Assembly (NCBI GenBank): GCA_000402355.1
Contig: AQRS01000031.1
Location: 1 to 26,405, forward strand
DNA from: Candidatus Iainarchaeum andersonii SCGC AAA011-E11
Lineage (GTDB): Archaea; Iainarchaeota; Iainarchaeia; Iainarchaeales; Iainarchaeaceae
DNA: 26,405 nt
Direction of reading: 5' to 3'
Made by a program: the position numbers and the translations under genes. The notes under the pieces were generated by a model. That model did no database searches. It was not told where the DNA came from and saw only the letters and a list, made by a program, of their open reading frames with translations. Positions 15,316-22,908 of this stretch are shown here, one piece after another. How positions within the stretch are numbered: the stretch's first letter is position 1; every line of letters starts with the position of its first letter.

Positions 15316-16257
15316 TTACTGCACTCCGCTTTTACTTTTCGCAAAAAATTTTCTCACCAAAAGCTGTGTCTTGGTCGGGAGCTTGCCCTGTCCACTTCTG
15401 AGGCTTATCTGGCGCTCGTTGATCGAGTTTATGGAACGCAAAAGCGCCCGGTTCAGCCTTATCATTTGCCCGTGCTCTATTCCCGCGGCTGCAAAAAGCG
15501 GGGAAAACAACAGCCAGTAATCCGCCTGCAAACCCGGAACAGGATTCAGGGTAAGCAAAGTCCTGAAGTCAAAAATTTTTTCCCTCCAAAAACTGGAATT
15601 TTTCACCAATTGCTCGGCCTTATCAGGATCTGTGGAAGCGATTCTTTCCGCCTTTTTCCTGTCACGCGCGGACTTTGCAAGCAAGCCAGCCATGGCCACG
15701 CCACCCACGACTTCCGACACAGGTAAAAAGTTCGTGAAGTCGCCCCAAGCCGTTGCGAAAGTCAAGGTGCGCCAACCAACATACTTGCGCCCCTCGCCGG
15801 TTTTCCAGTTCGACGGCGCAAACCAAGGGAACAGCTCCTTAAGCGCGGGTGCAAACTTCGGCTCCGAAAGAAGAATGACAGTGGATTTCTGCCTCACTTT
15901 CCTTACAAAGTCACGCATGCCCTGCACAGTGTCAGGGGGGTTGGCGGCCACGCCTTCAAGAAAAATCTTCAAATCAGCATGGTAACGTGAACGCTGCCTG
16001 ACCAATTCTTCATCCCTCGCGGCAATCGAAGCCGACCTCGAAACAGCAAGGGCAAATACCTTGCCGACCTGTCCGGAAACAGCGTTACCATTGGCTCCGG
16101 ACTCGTACAACTTCGAAAGCCTTTCAAGCTCATTGTAAAAATGCCTTGTGGCTTCCGTGTGCCTTAATTCCGGGGCGGTCGACCTCCTGATTTTCCTTGC
16201 TTCTATGCGCCCCTGGGCAAAGCCCCTTGCAGATTGCCCGAAGGTTTTGAAAACCAT
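15316..16257 (-). CDS. orphan protein of unknown function with two hydrophobic segments
   Basis: I do not recognise this 313-residue protein. The N-terminal half is basic and helical (FAQGRIEARKIRR; then charged helices to about 140). Two hydrophobic segments lie at about 176-194 (NFLPVSEVVGGVAMAGLLA) and 247-260 (YWLLFSPLFAAAGI), and could be membrane helices or buried core. The C terminus is basic. There is no signal peptide. A TATA-like ATATTAAT (about 16278-16285) lies 24 nt before the ATG, supporting expression. It is divergent from nadC and shares no visible link with it. Confidence 0.7.
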   Translation of the reverse strand: MVFKTFGQSARGFAQGRIEARKIRRSTAPELRHTEATRHFYNELERLSKLYESGANGNAVSGQVGKVFALAVSRSASIAARDEELVRQRSRYHADLKIFLEGVAANPPDTVQGMRDFVRKVRQKSTVILLSEPKFAPALKELFPWFAPSNWKTGEGRKYVGWRTLTFATAWGDFTNFLPVSEVVGGVAMAGLLAKSARDRKKAERIASTDPDKAEQLVKNSSFWREKIFDFRTLLTLNPVPGLQADYWLLFSPLFAAAGIEHGQMIRLNRALLRSINSINERQISLRSGQGKLPTKTQLLVRKFFAKSKSGVQ

Positions 16258-16354
16258 ACAAAATGAACCGCTCCAGAATTAATATTGTTTTCCAAAATAC
16301 AATCCGGCACTGTACAAATAAGGATTAAAAAGGTGTTTTGGGGGGAAGACTACT

Positions 16355-17182
16355 ATGCTTTCGGCATCCGCAAAAAAAAGCATAAAGCTGTTTCTCGGGC
16401 AGGACCTAGGAAAAGGGGATGTTACCTCTGCAATTACCCCGCAAGCCAATGCACAAGCCATTGTGAAGGCAAACCAGGAGTGCTTGCTTGCAGGCATTGA
16501 AGAGGCAAAATACCTGCTTGAATCACGCGGGCTCAAAGTGAAACTGCATAAAAAAGACGGTTCTAAAGCGCGGAAAGGAAAAAAAATTCTTTCAATGAGA
16601 GGCAACAACCGCAGAATACTCGAAGCGGAAAGAGTATGTTTGAACATTCTGGGAAGGATGTCGGGAGTCGCGACTTACTGCGCGCAAGCAAGAAAGGCAG
16701 CGGGAAACACCAAAACAAGACTCGCTGTCACGAGAAAAACCGTTCCGGGTTTCCAGGAACTCGACAAAAAAGCGGCGCAGGTTACGGGACTTTGGACCCA
16801 CAGGAAAAATCTTGCCGAAATGGTTTTGTTCAAGGAAAACCACCTGATTTTTTTTGAATCGATTTCACATGCGCTAAAAACTGCAAAGAAAAAAACCAAT
16901 AAAAAAATTGAAATAGAAGTTGAAACGCCAAAGCAGGCGCTTGAGGCTGCGCGGGAAAACCCGTTCATGATAATGCTGGATAATTTTTCTCCAAAGAAAG
17001 CAAAAGCAACAATCAGGCTGCTCCGTTCCAAAGGATTCAATGGCAAAATCGAGCTCTCGGGCGGAATAACGCTAAAAAACCTCCGCAAATACAGTAATCT
17101 GGGCGCTGACATAATTTCAATGGGCGAACCCACAAAAAAAGCGGAAATAATTGATTTCAGCATGGGCGTGAAAAAATGGTGA
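16355..17182 (+). CDS. nadC: nicotinate-nucleotide pyrophosphorylase (carboxylating)
   Basis: NadC turns quinolinate and PRPP into nicotinate mononucleotide, CO2 and pyrophosphate. The 275-residue protein has the family motifs TRKTVPGF (126-133), HR (149-150), KENH (160-163), EIEVET, MLDNF and LSGGIT. Two spots are unusual from memory: PGFQELDKKA where most have PGLR, and VTGLWTHR where most have a glycine-rich GGG stretch before HR; the key R, K and H residues remain. ATTAAAA (16324-16330) is 28 nt before the ATG and a GGGGGGAAG ribosome site is also present. The next gene overlaps it by 7 bp. Confidence 0.9.
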   Translation: MLSASAKKSIKLFLGQDLGKGDVTSAITPQANAQAIVKANQECLLAGIEEAKYLLESRGLKVKLHKKDGSKARKGKKILSMRGNNRRILEAERVCLNILGRMSGVATYCAQARKAAGNTKTRLAVTRKTVPGFQELDKKAAQVTGLWTHRKNLAEMVLFKENHLIFFESISHALKTAKKKTNKKIEIEVETPKQALEAARENPFMIMLDNFSPKKAKATIRLLRSKGFNGKIELSGGITLKNLRKYSNLGADIISMGEPTKKAEIIDFSMGVKKW

Positions 17183-17517
17183 ATTACGTGCAATTCGCGG
17201 CAATAATTCTTGCGGGGTTTTCCGTGGCAATTGCGGACGCACTCATAAAAAAGACCGCCCAGAACGGAAGCATTTTGGGCGCGTTCACAGACAAGCTCAT
17301 GCTCGCAATATTCGTGCTTTATGTCATCCAAGTGGCGTTCTTCATTTACGTATTCATCCACAACTGGGACCTCGGCGTTGCCGGAGTAATGCAGAGCGTA
17401 TTCTACGCAATAGGAATGGTCATGATAGGGCTTTTTGCATACGGTAAAACAATAACCTTTACGCAGGGAGCAGGAATGGCACTCGCTTTAACCGGAATAG
17501 TGCTCATGAACTTATAA
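17176..17517 (+). CDS. small four-helix membrane protein, SMR/DMT-like
   Basis: A 113-residue membrane protein with four predicted helices at about 5-24, 41-61, 68-88 and 95-113. The last two (SVFYAIGMVMIGLFAYGKTI and QGAGMALALTGIVLMNL) follow the drug/metabolite transporter pattern of the small multidrug resistance type. The conserved glutamate of helix 1 in EmrE is not obvious here; an Asp (ADALIKK) is near that place. Its start overlaps the nadC stop and nadM follows after a short gap, so it belongs to the NAD operon. It may move a NAD precursor or related metabolite; that is inference. Confidence 0.72.
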   Translation: MVNYVQFAAIILAGFSVAIADALIKKTAQNGSILGAFTDKLMLAIFVLYVIQVAFFIYVFIHNWDLGVAGVMQSVFYAIGMVMIGLFAYGKTITFTQGAGMALALTGIVLMNL

Positions 17518-17538
17518 GCGATTAATGGGGGAACGAAA

Positions 17539-17583
17539 ATGAAACGAGGATTATTTGTAGGGAGCATGGAGGAACCTGAATGA
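17539..17583 (+). CDS. micro-ORF mimicking the NadM N terminus
   Basis: Fourteen codons, MKRGLFVGSMEEPE, start at an ATG with GGGG (17527-17530) upstream and end in a TGA that overlaps the nadM ATG (ATGA at 17580-17583). The first eight residues match NadM's own MKRGLLVG with one change, yet five of the eight codons differ. It could be a coupling leader peptide or the stub of a decayed nucleotidyltransferase copy. Whether it is translated is unknown. Confidence 0.35.
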   Translation: MKRGLFVGSMEEPE

Positions 17584-18098
17584 AGAGGGGTTTATTAGTC
17601 GGGCGTTTCCAGCCATACCACTTGGGGCACCACAACGCGCTGTTGAACGCGCTGAAAGAGGTTGATGAAATGGTAATTGTAGTTGGAAGCGCGCGCGAAA
17701 GTTTCCAGGAAAAAAACCCATTTACAGCCGGCGAGAGAATAGAAATGATTGGCGCAGCTATGCAGGAAGAAAAAATATTCGGAAAATGCTATATCATTGC
17801 AGTTGATGATGTTTCGGAATATGCGCTCTGGGCGCAGCGCATCAAGAGTTATTGCCCAAAATTTGACATTGTTTTTACCAATAACCCTCTTGTAAAGGAA
17901 CTCTTTGAAGCGGATGGTTATAAAGTAAAAAAGCTCGTGAGCAACAACGGAAGCATAAATTCAACAATTGTTCGCGAAAAAATACTCAAAGGCGAAAGCC
18001 TCGCGGCTCTCGTGCCGAAAAGCGTTGAAAATTTTCTGAAACAAATAAACGCGAAAAAAAGGATTGAATCCATAATCAGCGACGAAATAAGGCAGTAA
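17580..18098 (+). CDS. nadM: nicotinamide/nicotinate mononucleotide adenylyltransferase, archaeal type
   Basis: NadM joins ATP to NMN or NaMN, releasing pyrophosphate. The 172-residue protein starts MKRGLLVGRFQPYHLGHHNA with the HxGH motif at 14-17 and has the second nucleotide-binding motif INSTIVREK (126-134), normally ISSTxxR. The length is that of archaeal NadM. GGAGG (17569-17573) precedes the ATG, and the start overlaps the micro-ORF stop, so translation may be coupled. It follows nadC and the membrane protein in one direction and precedes nadB. Confidence 0.93.
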   Translation: MKRGLLVGRFQPYHLGHHNALLNALKEVDEMVIVVGSARESFQEKNPFTAGERIEMIGAAMQEEKIFGKCYIIAVDDVSEYALWAQRIKSYCPKFDIVFTNNPLVKELFEADGYKVKKLVSNNGSINSTIVREKILKGESLAALVPKSVENFLKQINAKKRIESIISDEIRQ

Positions 18099-18114
18099 AT
18101 GCTGCACACACCGC

Positions 18115-18127
18115 TTTTTTAATTTTT
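18115..18127 (+). promoter_or_regulatory. TATA-like element of nadB
   Basis: A T-rich TTTTTTAATTTTT stretch is centred about 25 nt before the nadB ATG at 18145. It suggests nadB has its own leaderless transcript besides any read-through from nadM. Confidence 0.45.
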
Positions 18128-18144
18128 ACAGGATAAAAGTCTGC

Positions 18145-19587
18145 ATGGCTGAAAAATTTGATGTGCTTATTGTTGGCTCCGGGATAGCAGGGCTGTCGGC
18201 GGCCATTGAGGCGGCCAGAACACGCAAAAGCGCGTGCATAGTGGAAAAGGGCTCCGAAAAGGACTCGAACAGCTACTACGCGCAGGGCGGAATCGCAACA
18301 GCAATTGGCGCAAATGACTCGTGGAAAAAGCACTATGAAGATACGCTGAAAGCGGGCTGCGGCCTGTGCAACCCAAAAACCGCTGGGCTTATCACAAAAA
18401 GCGGGCCCAAGGAAATAAAATGGCTAATGGATTCGGGACTGGAATTCGACGGCAATGAAAGGCCGGAATTGGGGCTTGAAGGAGGCCACTCCGAAAACCG
18501 CGTACTGCACATAAAGGGAGACGAAACCGGAAGGCACCTCACAGAGTTCATGAAAAAGCTCGCGCGCGAAAGCGGAGTGAACTTCATAGAAAAAACAATG
18601 CTCACAAAAATTTCGGCCCACAAAAACGAATACCAAAAAATTGTTCTGAAAGGAAAGGAAGAGGAACTCGCATCAAAGGCGCTCGTGCTCGCAACAGGAG
18701 GTTATGCCGCGTGCTTCGAAAAAACCACTAACCCAAAGGGAACGATCGGAGCGGGATTAGGGGTTGCGATTGAAGCCGGTTGTGAAATAGCAGGAATGGA
18801 GTTCGTGCAATTCCACCCCACAACCATAAGCGGGGTATCTGGCAGGAATTTTTTGGTCACCGAGGCCGTACGAGGGGAAGGTGGAACAATAGTGAACAAC
18901 CAAGGCAAAAAAATAGTCGACCCGCTCCTTACAAGGGATGAGGTGAGCAGGGCAATATACTCCGAGTTCCTCAAAGGCGGAAAAGTCTTTTTGGACGCGA
19001 CTTCATTCGAAGCAGGGTTCTTCAAAAAAAGGTTTCCCACGGTTTACATGGAACTCGTGCAGAACAAAATAAACCCTGAAAAAGACCTCATCCCAATAGA
19101 AACAGCAGCACACTACACCATTGGAGGGGTTAAAACGGATTTGCGCGCTGCAACAAGCATAAAAGGAGTTTACGCCGCGGGAGAATGCACGAACTCGGGG
19201 CTGCACGGCGCGAACAGGCTGGCATCAAACTCGCTTTTGGAAGGGCTTGTGATGGGAAAAATTGCGGGAAGGAACGCGGCACAGGAAAATGGGAACGCAC
19301 AAAAAGCTGACGGAAAAATAATTGTGCAAAAAGAAAAAGAGGGCTCGGACACGAAAACAGTTTTTGATGCAATGAGGAAAGTCATGTGGAGATGCTGCGG
19401 CGTAATAAGGGATGAGGCCAACTTGAAGGACGGGTTGGCGGGAATACAGAACCTTGCCAAAAGAATTGAAGTTACGGAAGAATCGCATAACGTTGCAGTA
19501 AGGAATGCATTGGTTGTCTCGGAGAAAACCTTCGAGGCGGCGCTCGCACGCAGGGAAAGCGTAGGAACACATTACAGGCTAAACTAA
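18145..19587 (+). CDS. nadB: L-aspartate oxidase
   Basis: This FAD enzyme oxidises L-aspartate to iminoaspartate, the substrate of NadA; it can use oxygen or fumarate as acceptor. The 480-residue protein has the FAD-binding GSGIAGLSAAIEA (11-23), SYYAQGGIA, GGHSENRVLHIKGDETG, QFHPTT, TRDEVSRAI, AAHYTIGGV, and the C-terminal AGECTNSGLHGANRLASNSL. The C-terminal helical part is shorter than in E. coli NadB (about 540 residues). Succinate dehydrogenase flavoproteins are related, but AAHYTIGGV and the gene context favour NadB. It lies in the NAD cluster, with nadA some 1.4 kb further on the other strand. Confidence 0.93.
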   Translation: MAEKFDVLIVGSGIAGLSAAIEAARTRKSACIVEKGSEKDSNSYYAQGGIATAIGANDSWKKHYEDTLKAGCGLCNPKTAGLITKSGPKEIKWLMDSGLEFDGNERPELGLEGGHSENRVLHIKGDETGRHLTEFMKKLARESGVNFIEKTMLTKISAHKNEYQKIVLKGKEEELASKALVLATGGYAACFEKTTNPKGTIGAGLGVAIEAGCEIAGMEFVQFHPTTISGVSGRNFLVTEAVRGEGGTIVNNQGKKIVDPLLTRDEVSRAIYSEFLKGGKVFLDATSFEAGFFKKRFPTVYMELVQNKINPEKDLIPIETAAHYTIGGVKTDLRAATSIKGVYAAGECTNSGLHGANRLASNSLLEGLVMGKIAGRNAAQENGNAQKADGKIIVQKEKEGSDTKTVFDAMRKVMWRCCGVIRDEANLKDGLAGIQNLAKRIEVTEESHNVAVRNALVVSEKTFEAALARRESVGTHYRLN

Positions 19588-19658
19588 GTTATGTATAAAT
19601 TTTACCAGTTTAGTCATGTTTATTAACGTGTTTGAAGATGTATTGGTTATATTATCTC

Positions 19659-19684
19659 CCTGCTGTTGCGCAAGCAACGGCAGG
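19659..19684. other. strong hairpin with a GCAA tetraloop
   Basis: An 11-bp stem (19659-19669 with 19674-19684, one G-T pair) closes on the loop GCAA, a stable GNRA type. It sits between nadB and the NYN gene, 6 bp upstream of that gene's TATA box. It could be a nadB terminator or processing structure, part of a small RNA, or an operator. No long T tract follows it. Confidence 0.6.
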
Positions 19685-19690
19685 ATTCTG

Positions 19691-19697
19691 TTTATAC
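19691..19697 (+). promoter_or_regulatory. TATA box of the NYN-domain gene
   Basis: TTTATAC is centred 27 nt before the ATG at 19721. This decides the start against the longer open frame that begins at 19616. Confidence 0.55.
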
Positions 19698-19720
19698 GGC
19701 TTCTCCAACAAATTGAAGTT

Positions 19721-20251
19721 ATGAAAAAATCCAAAGTAGCGATTTTCATCGACGGAAGCAACCTATACCATGACTTGAGGAAAAACTTTGGAAATGCGGG
19801 ACTTGATTTCGGGAAATTCGCACAGTTTCTCGGAGGCAAAGACAAAATCGTTGTTGTTTATTATTATAGCGCGCCTCTCAACCAAAACGACGACCCGGAA
19901 GCGTATAAAAGCCAGCAAAAATTCTTTTCAGCACTGGATAAAATTTCTCATTTTCAGGTGAAACTTGGGCGGTTGGAAAAAAGGCAGGGTGGCCAAACAG
20001 TGGAAAAAGGAGTAGATGTCCGCATGGCCGTGGATATAGTCACGCACGCATATTCAAACATATACGACAAGGCAATTATCGTTTCAGGTGATTCGGATTT
20101 TGTGCCGGCAATAATGGCAGCACAGGATTTCGGGAAAAAAGTGACCAATGTCTGCTTCCCGAAAACCAAGTCATACCACCTGAATCAAGTGTGTGATGAG
20201 ACAATAACAATTGAAGAAACAGAGTTCAAAAACATGAAGTGGAAACATTAA
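19721..20251 (+). CDS. NYN-domain (LabA/DUF88-like) putative RNase
   Basis: A 176-residue PIN-like NYN protein, predicted metal-dependent RNase. Conserved acidic residues are seen in IFIDGSNLYHDL (D11), EKGVDVRMAVDIV (D99 and D105) and IVSGDSDFVPAI (D124, D126). The order FIDGSN, KGVDV, SGDSDF is the LabA/DUF88 signature. A short open extension upstream (from 19616) is rejected as it has no family match and contains the hairpin and TATA box. It interrupts the NAD cluster between nadB and the Lrp-like gene and ends 35 bp from that convergent gene. The RNA target is unknown. Confidence 0.83.
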   Translation: MKKSKVAIFIDGSNLYHDLRKNFGNAGLDFGKFAQFLGGKDKIVVVYYYSAPLNQNDDPEAYKSQQKFFSALDKISHFQVKLGRLEKRQGGQTVEKGVDVRMAVDIVTHAYSNIYDKAIIVSGDSDFVPAIMAAQDFGKKVTNVCFPKTKSYHLNQVCDETITIEETEFKNMKWKH

Positions 20252-20286
20252 TCTTTTCAGACACCCTCTACGTGCTGCATTTAACT

Positions 20287-20742
20287 TCACCCAAAATCAG
20301 GCGAATAATACATTTTGTATTCTTTCGTGACTGAAAGAACCTCAAAATCACTTATTATATCCGAAAAATTCTTTCTCAAATTCAGGAGCATTTCTTGCAG
20401 GGCCTGCCGAGATTCTATTTCTATGTCCAAGTGTATATCCCCAATGCCTATTCCCTCCACTATATACAAAATATTCGGATGCAAGGAGCAGAATTCCTGA
20501 AAAGCCTGCCTCCTTTTTTCAGTGAGCTGCTTGAAATAAAATATCACTTTGTAATAATTCAACCCAAGCTTTCCCAAATCAACATCCAGAGTGTATGACT
20601 CGATGAATTTTTTACGTTCAAGCATCCTTATGCGCTGGCTTATCGCCTCCGGAGACAAACCAGCTTTTTTTGCTATGTCAACCACTGGCCTTCTCGCGTT
20701 TTCAGCCAATTCAGAAAGTATGCCAAGATTAACTTCATCCAA
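20287..20742 (-). CDS. Lrp/AsnC-type regulator, probably 5'-truncated
   Basis: The 151-residue reading from the TTG at 20742 has an AsnC-type helix-turn-helix (VNLGILSELAENARRP, then VDIAKKAGLSPEAISQRIRML) and an RAM-like ligand domain from about 60 on. The Lrp-like reading continues upstream as AKKVELDE, where family members normally continue, but no ATG or GTG is near and the DNA soon becomes the antisense of an ABC-ATPase remnant. In DPANN archaea I recall double-length Lrp proteins whose second half looks just like this (YYKVIFYFK, FSDIISDFEVLSVTKEYK). It may thus be a 3' fragment kept alive by a TTG start, or a pseudogene. Confidence 0.65.
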   Translation of the reverse strand: MDEVNLGILSELAENARRPVVDIAKKAGLSPEAISQRIRMLERKKFIESYTLDVDLGKLGLNYYKVIFYFKQLTEKRRQAFQEFCSLHPNILYIVEGIGIGDIHLDIEIESRQALQEMLLNLRKNFSDIISDFEVLSVTKEYKMYYSPDFG

Positions 20743-20794
20743 CTCGACTTTTTTTGCGGGAGAAAGCCAGCTTGCTACTTCGACTTTCTCGCGC

Positions 20795-20992
20795 GAAGTG
20801 AAAGACGCAATCAGGTTCCTCGCCCTGCAAGGGGAAGCCATGGCTTTGGTTTCACATGACACCGGATTTGTGAAGGAAATAGCCGACAAAGTAATTTTTA
20901 TTGATGGCGGAAAAATAATGGAAACTGGAACGCCTGAACAAATCCTGAAAAATCCTTCACATGAGCGTACAAAAGCATTCGTGCAAAAGTAA
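20795..20992 (+). pseudogene. C-terminal remnant of an amino-acid ABC transporter ATPase (GlnQ-like)
   Basis: Sixty-five codons read EVKDAIRFLALQGEAMALVS, then the H-loop SHDTGF, then IADKVIFIDGGKIMETGTPE and ending NPSHERTKAFVQK. This matches the last quarter of GlnQ/HisP-type ATPases (VTHEMGF, MDGG.IVEEG.P, NP.HERTKAFL). Walker A, the signature motif and Walker B are all absent: upstream the DNA is the antisense of the Lrp-like gene. It ends 2 bp from the nadA stop on the other strand. The break point is near 20770-20795. Confidence 0.78.
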
Positions 20993-20994
20993 AT

Positions 20995-21999
20995 TCACTT
21001 CCCAATAGCAATCATTTTGTCAAGGGCGCTCTGCGCCTTCTCGCGAATCGGTTCAGGAACGCTGATTTCAAATTTTTCCTTTTCCAGCGACCCGAGGATA
21101 TTCTCGAGATTAATTTTCTTCATGTAGGGGCACACAGCGCAGGGATTGATGAACTGCTTCTCAGGAAAGCGCGCGCGCAACAAATCCGACATTCCGCACT
21201 CCGTAACGAGCATGAAGCGCTTTGCGGTGCTCTTCTTTATGAAATTGTACATGTCACTTGTTCCGCCCGCGAGGTCAGAAACCTCAATAACTTCAGGCCG
21301 GCACTCGAGATGCGCGAGAACCTTCATGTCAGGGTACTGCTTCTTGTACGACATAATCTGTTCCTTTGTAAAAATTTCATGCACAATGCACTTTCCGTTC
21401 CAGGAATGGATTTGTTTGTTTGTCTGCTTCCGGAGGTTCTGCGCCATGAAAATGTCCGGCAGGAAAATCACTTCATTGCCGGGCATCGCCTCAATCACCT
21501 TCAATGCGTTCGCGGAAGTGCAGCACACGTCGCTCTCGGCCTTGACCTCGGCGCTTGTATTAACGTAAGTGACAACCGGAACATTTGGATGCAGTGCCTT
21601 TAATTTTCTCACATCCGCAGCGGTGATGCTCTCCGAGAGGGAACAACCCGCCTCAAGAGAGGAAATCAGGACTTTTTTCGAAGGGTTCAGGATTTTCGCG
21701 GTTTCCGCCATGAAAACCACGCCGCAGAAAAGAATCAAGTCAGCGTTGGTGCGCTTCGCCTCGACACTCAAACCGAAAGAATCTCCGGTAAAATCCGCGA
21801 CGCCGAAAAGTATTTCAGGCCTTTGATAGTTGTGCGCGAGAATAACCGCATTCTTCTGTTTTTTCAGCCGGTTTATTTTGAGGGTTATCGGCGCGAAGAG
21901 CATGCACTCGCTCATCGAGTAATCCAGGTGCCGCATGTTCGCGAAAAGCCTCTTTGCCTCCTCGCGGATTTCAATTTCTAGCGGAACTGTCAGCTGCAT
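20995..21999 (-). CDS. nadA: quinolinate synthase
   Basis: NadA condenses iminoaspartate (from NadB) with dihydroxyacetone phosphate to quinolinate, using an oxygen-sensitive [4Fe-4S] cluster. The 334-residue protein has AHNYQRPE (55-62), Cys92 in FCGVVFMAETAKIL, Cys160 in CTSANA and Cys287 in NPCAVCPYMK, which are the three cluster ligands by family pattern. LILFCGVVFMAET, SLEAGCSLSES and LAHLECRPEV are also typical. AATTAAAAG (22021-22029) on the plus strand gives a TATA-like element 26 nt before the ATG. It faces the remnant of an ABC ATPase and lies apart from nadB-nadM-nadC on the opposite strand. Confidence 0.95.
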   Translation of the reverse strand: MQLTVPLEIEIREEAKRLFANMRHLDYSMSECMLFAPITLKINRLKKQKNAVILAHNYQRPEILFGVADFTGDSFGLSVEAKRTNADLILFCGVVFMAETAKILNPSKKVLISSLEAGCSLSESITAADVRKLKALHPNVPVVTYVNTSAEVKAESDVCCTSANALKVIEAMPGNEVIFLPDIFMAQNLRKQTNKQIHSWNGKCIVHEIFTKEQIMSYKKQYPDMKVLAHLECRPEVIEVSDLAGGTSDMYNFIKKSTAKRFMLVTECGMSDLLRARFPEKQFINPCAVCPYMKKINLENILGSLEKEKFEISVPEPIREKAQSALDKMIAIGK

Positions 22000-22020
22000 A
22001 ATAAAGATTCAGGCAGTGAA

Positions 22021-22029
22021 AATTAAAAG
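22021..22029 (-). promoter_or_regulatory. TATA-like element of nadA
   Basis: On the minus strand CTTTTAATT is centred about 26 nt before the nadA ATG at 21999. The nucS promoter (CTTTTAACC at 22081-22089) is on the other strand close by, so the two genes share a divergent control region. Confidence 0.5.
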
Positions 22030-22123
22030 GTTAAGGAAACCCCATTTTTTCGTCAAAAAAAGGGAATTTGAGGCAATAAACTTTTAACCACTTCAAACAC
22101 AATCTTTGCTGCGAGCAGGGACC

Positions 22124-22894
22124 ATGGAGCTGGAGAAGGCCAAGGAAGAGATAGAGCGCGGGCTCATAAACAAAAGCATGATTGTGGTTGTAGGCAACTG
22201 CTTCGTGGATTACTTGGGGAGGGCCACTTCAAGGCTCCCGAAAGGAAAAAGGCTGGTTCTCATAAAGGGCGACAATTCAATATCAATACACCAGAACAGA
22301 TTAGTGAGGCCGACCAATTACATGGTTGGCTCGCGCATCGGCTGTTTCCTCGGCGACGGAACCCTCATAATAAAATCCACAAAAACAAAACCCGCGGAAA
22401 GCCTTACCGCGACATTCTTTGACGTTCACGGCGTCCACAATTACGAGATTGAAGCTACCAATGATTTGAGGCTTTCGGGTTCGGAGCGCGATTTGAACGA
22501 AATACTCATGGGCGACCTCACAATGATTGAGCCCGGGCTAAAGCCATTGAACCAGCAGCAACATTTCAGGAAAGGAATTGCGGACATCATTGCCGAGGAC
22601 AAGGACGGAAACCTTGTTGTGATTGAATTGAAGAGGCGCGAAGCGGATTTTGCCTCGGTTACGCAGCTGCAAAGGTACATGCGCGAAGTGGAGAGGCTCA
22701 AGAACATCAAAACGCGCGGCATTTTGCTCGCGCCTAGCATCAGGAAAAACGCTTTGGAGCTTCTGGAACAATCAGGATTGGAGTTCGCAAAGCTCGACTT
22801 TGAACTTACGCCTAGCGAAAACCAGAAGGCAAAAATAACGGGTTTGCAGACGAAGCAGCAGACGCTTCACGAGCATATCAGGCGCGCGAAATAG
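22124..22894 (+). CDS. nucS: NucS/EndoMS mismatch endonuclease
   Basis: NucS cuts both strands at mismatched bases and takes the place of MutS/MutL repair in many archaea and actinobacteria; some forms also cut branched DNA. The 256-residue protein has an N-terminal beta-sandwich DNA-binding half and a C-terminal RecB-like nuclease. Catalytic residues by family pattern: D154 in KGIADIIAED, E168 and K170 in VVIELKRRE, and Q181 in SVTQLQRYM. No C-terminal PCNA-binding box is evident. The ATG at 22124 is preferred over a TTG at 22106. TATA-like CTTTTAACC at 22081-22089 precedes it. Confidence 0.92.
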   Translation: MELEKAKEEIERGLINKSMIVVVGNCFVDYLGRATSRLPKGKRLVLIKGDNSISIHQNRLVRPTNYMVGSRIGCFLGDGTLIIKSTKTKPAESLTATFFDVHGVHNYEIEATNDLRLSGSERDLNEILMGDLTMIEPGLKPLNQQQHFRKGIADIIAEDKDGNLVVIELKRREADFASVTQLQRYMREVERLKNIKTRGILLAPSIRKNALELLEQSGLEFAKLDFELTPSENQKAKITGLQTKQQTLHEHIRRAK

Positions 22895-22908
22895 CCGTTA
22901 CGAGAAAG

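Noticed and set aside
19616..19720. N-terminal extension of the NYN protein
   Set aside because: The extension contains the hairpin and the TATA box and does not resemble the family; the ATG at 19721 gives a normal start.
20591..20794. N-terminal part of the frame that ends as the GlnQ-like remnant
   Set aside because: It is the antisense of the Lrp-like gene and has no ATPase motifs; only the part from about 20795 resembles the transporter family.
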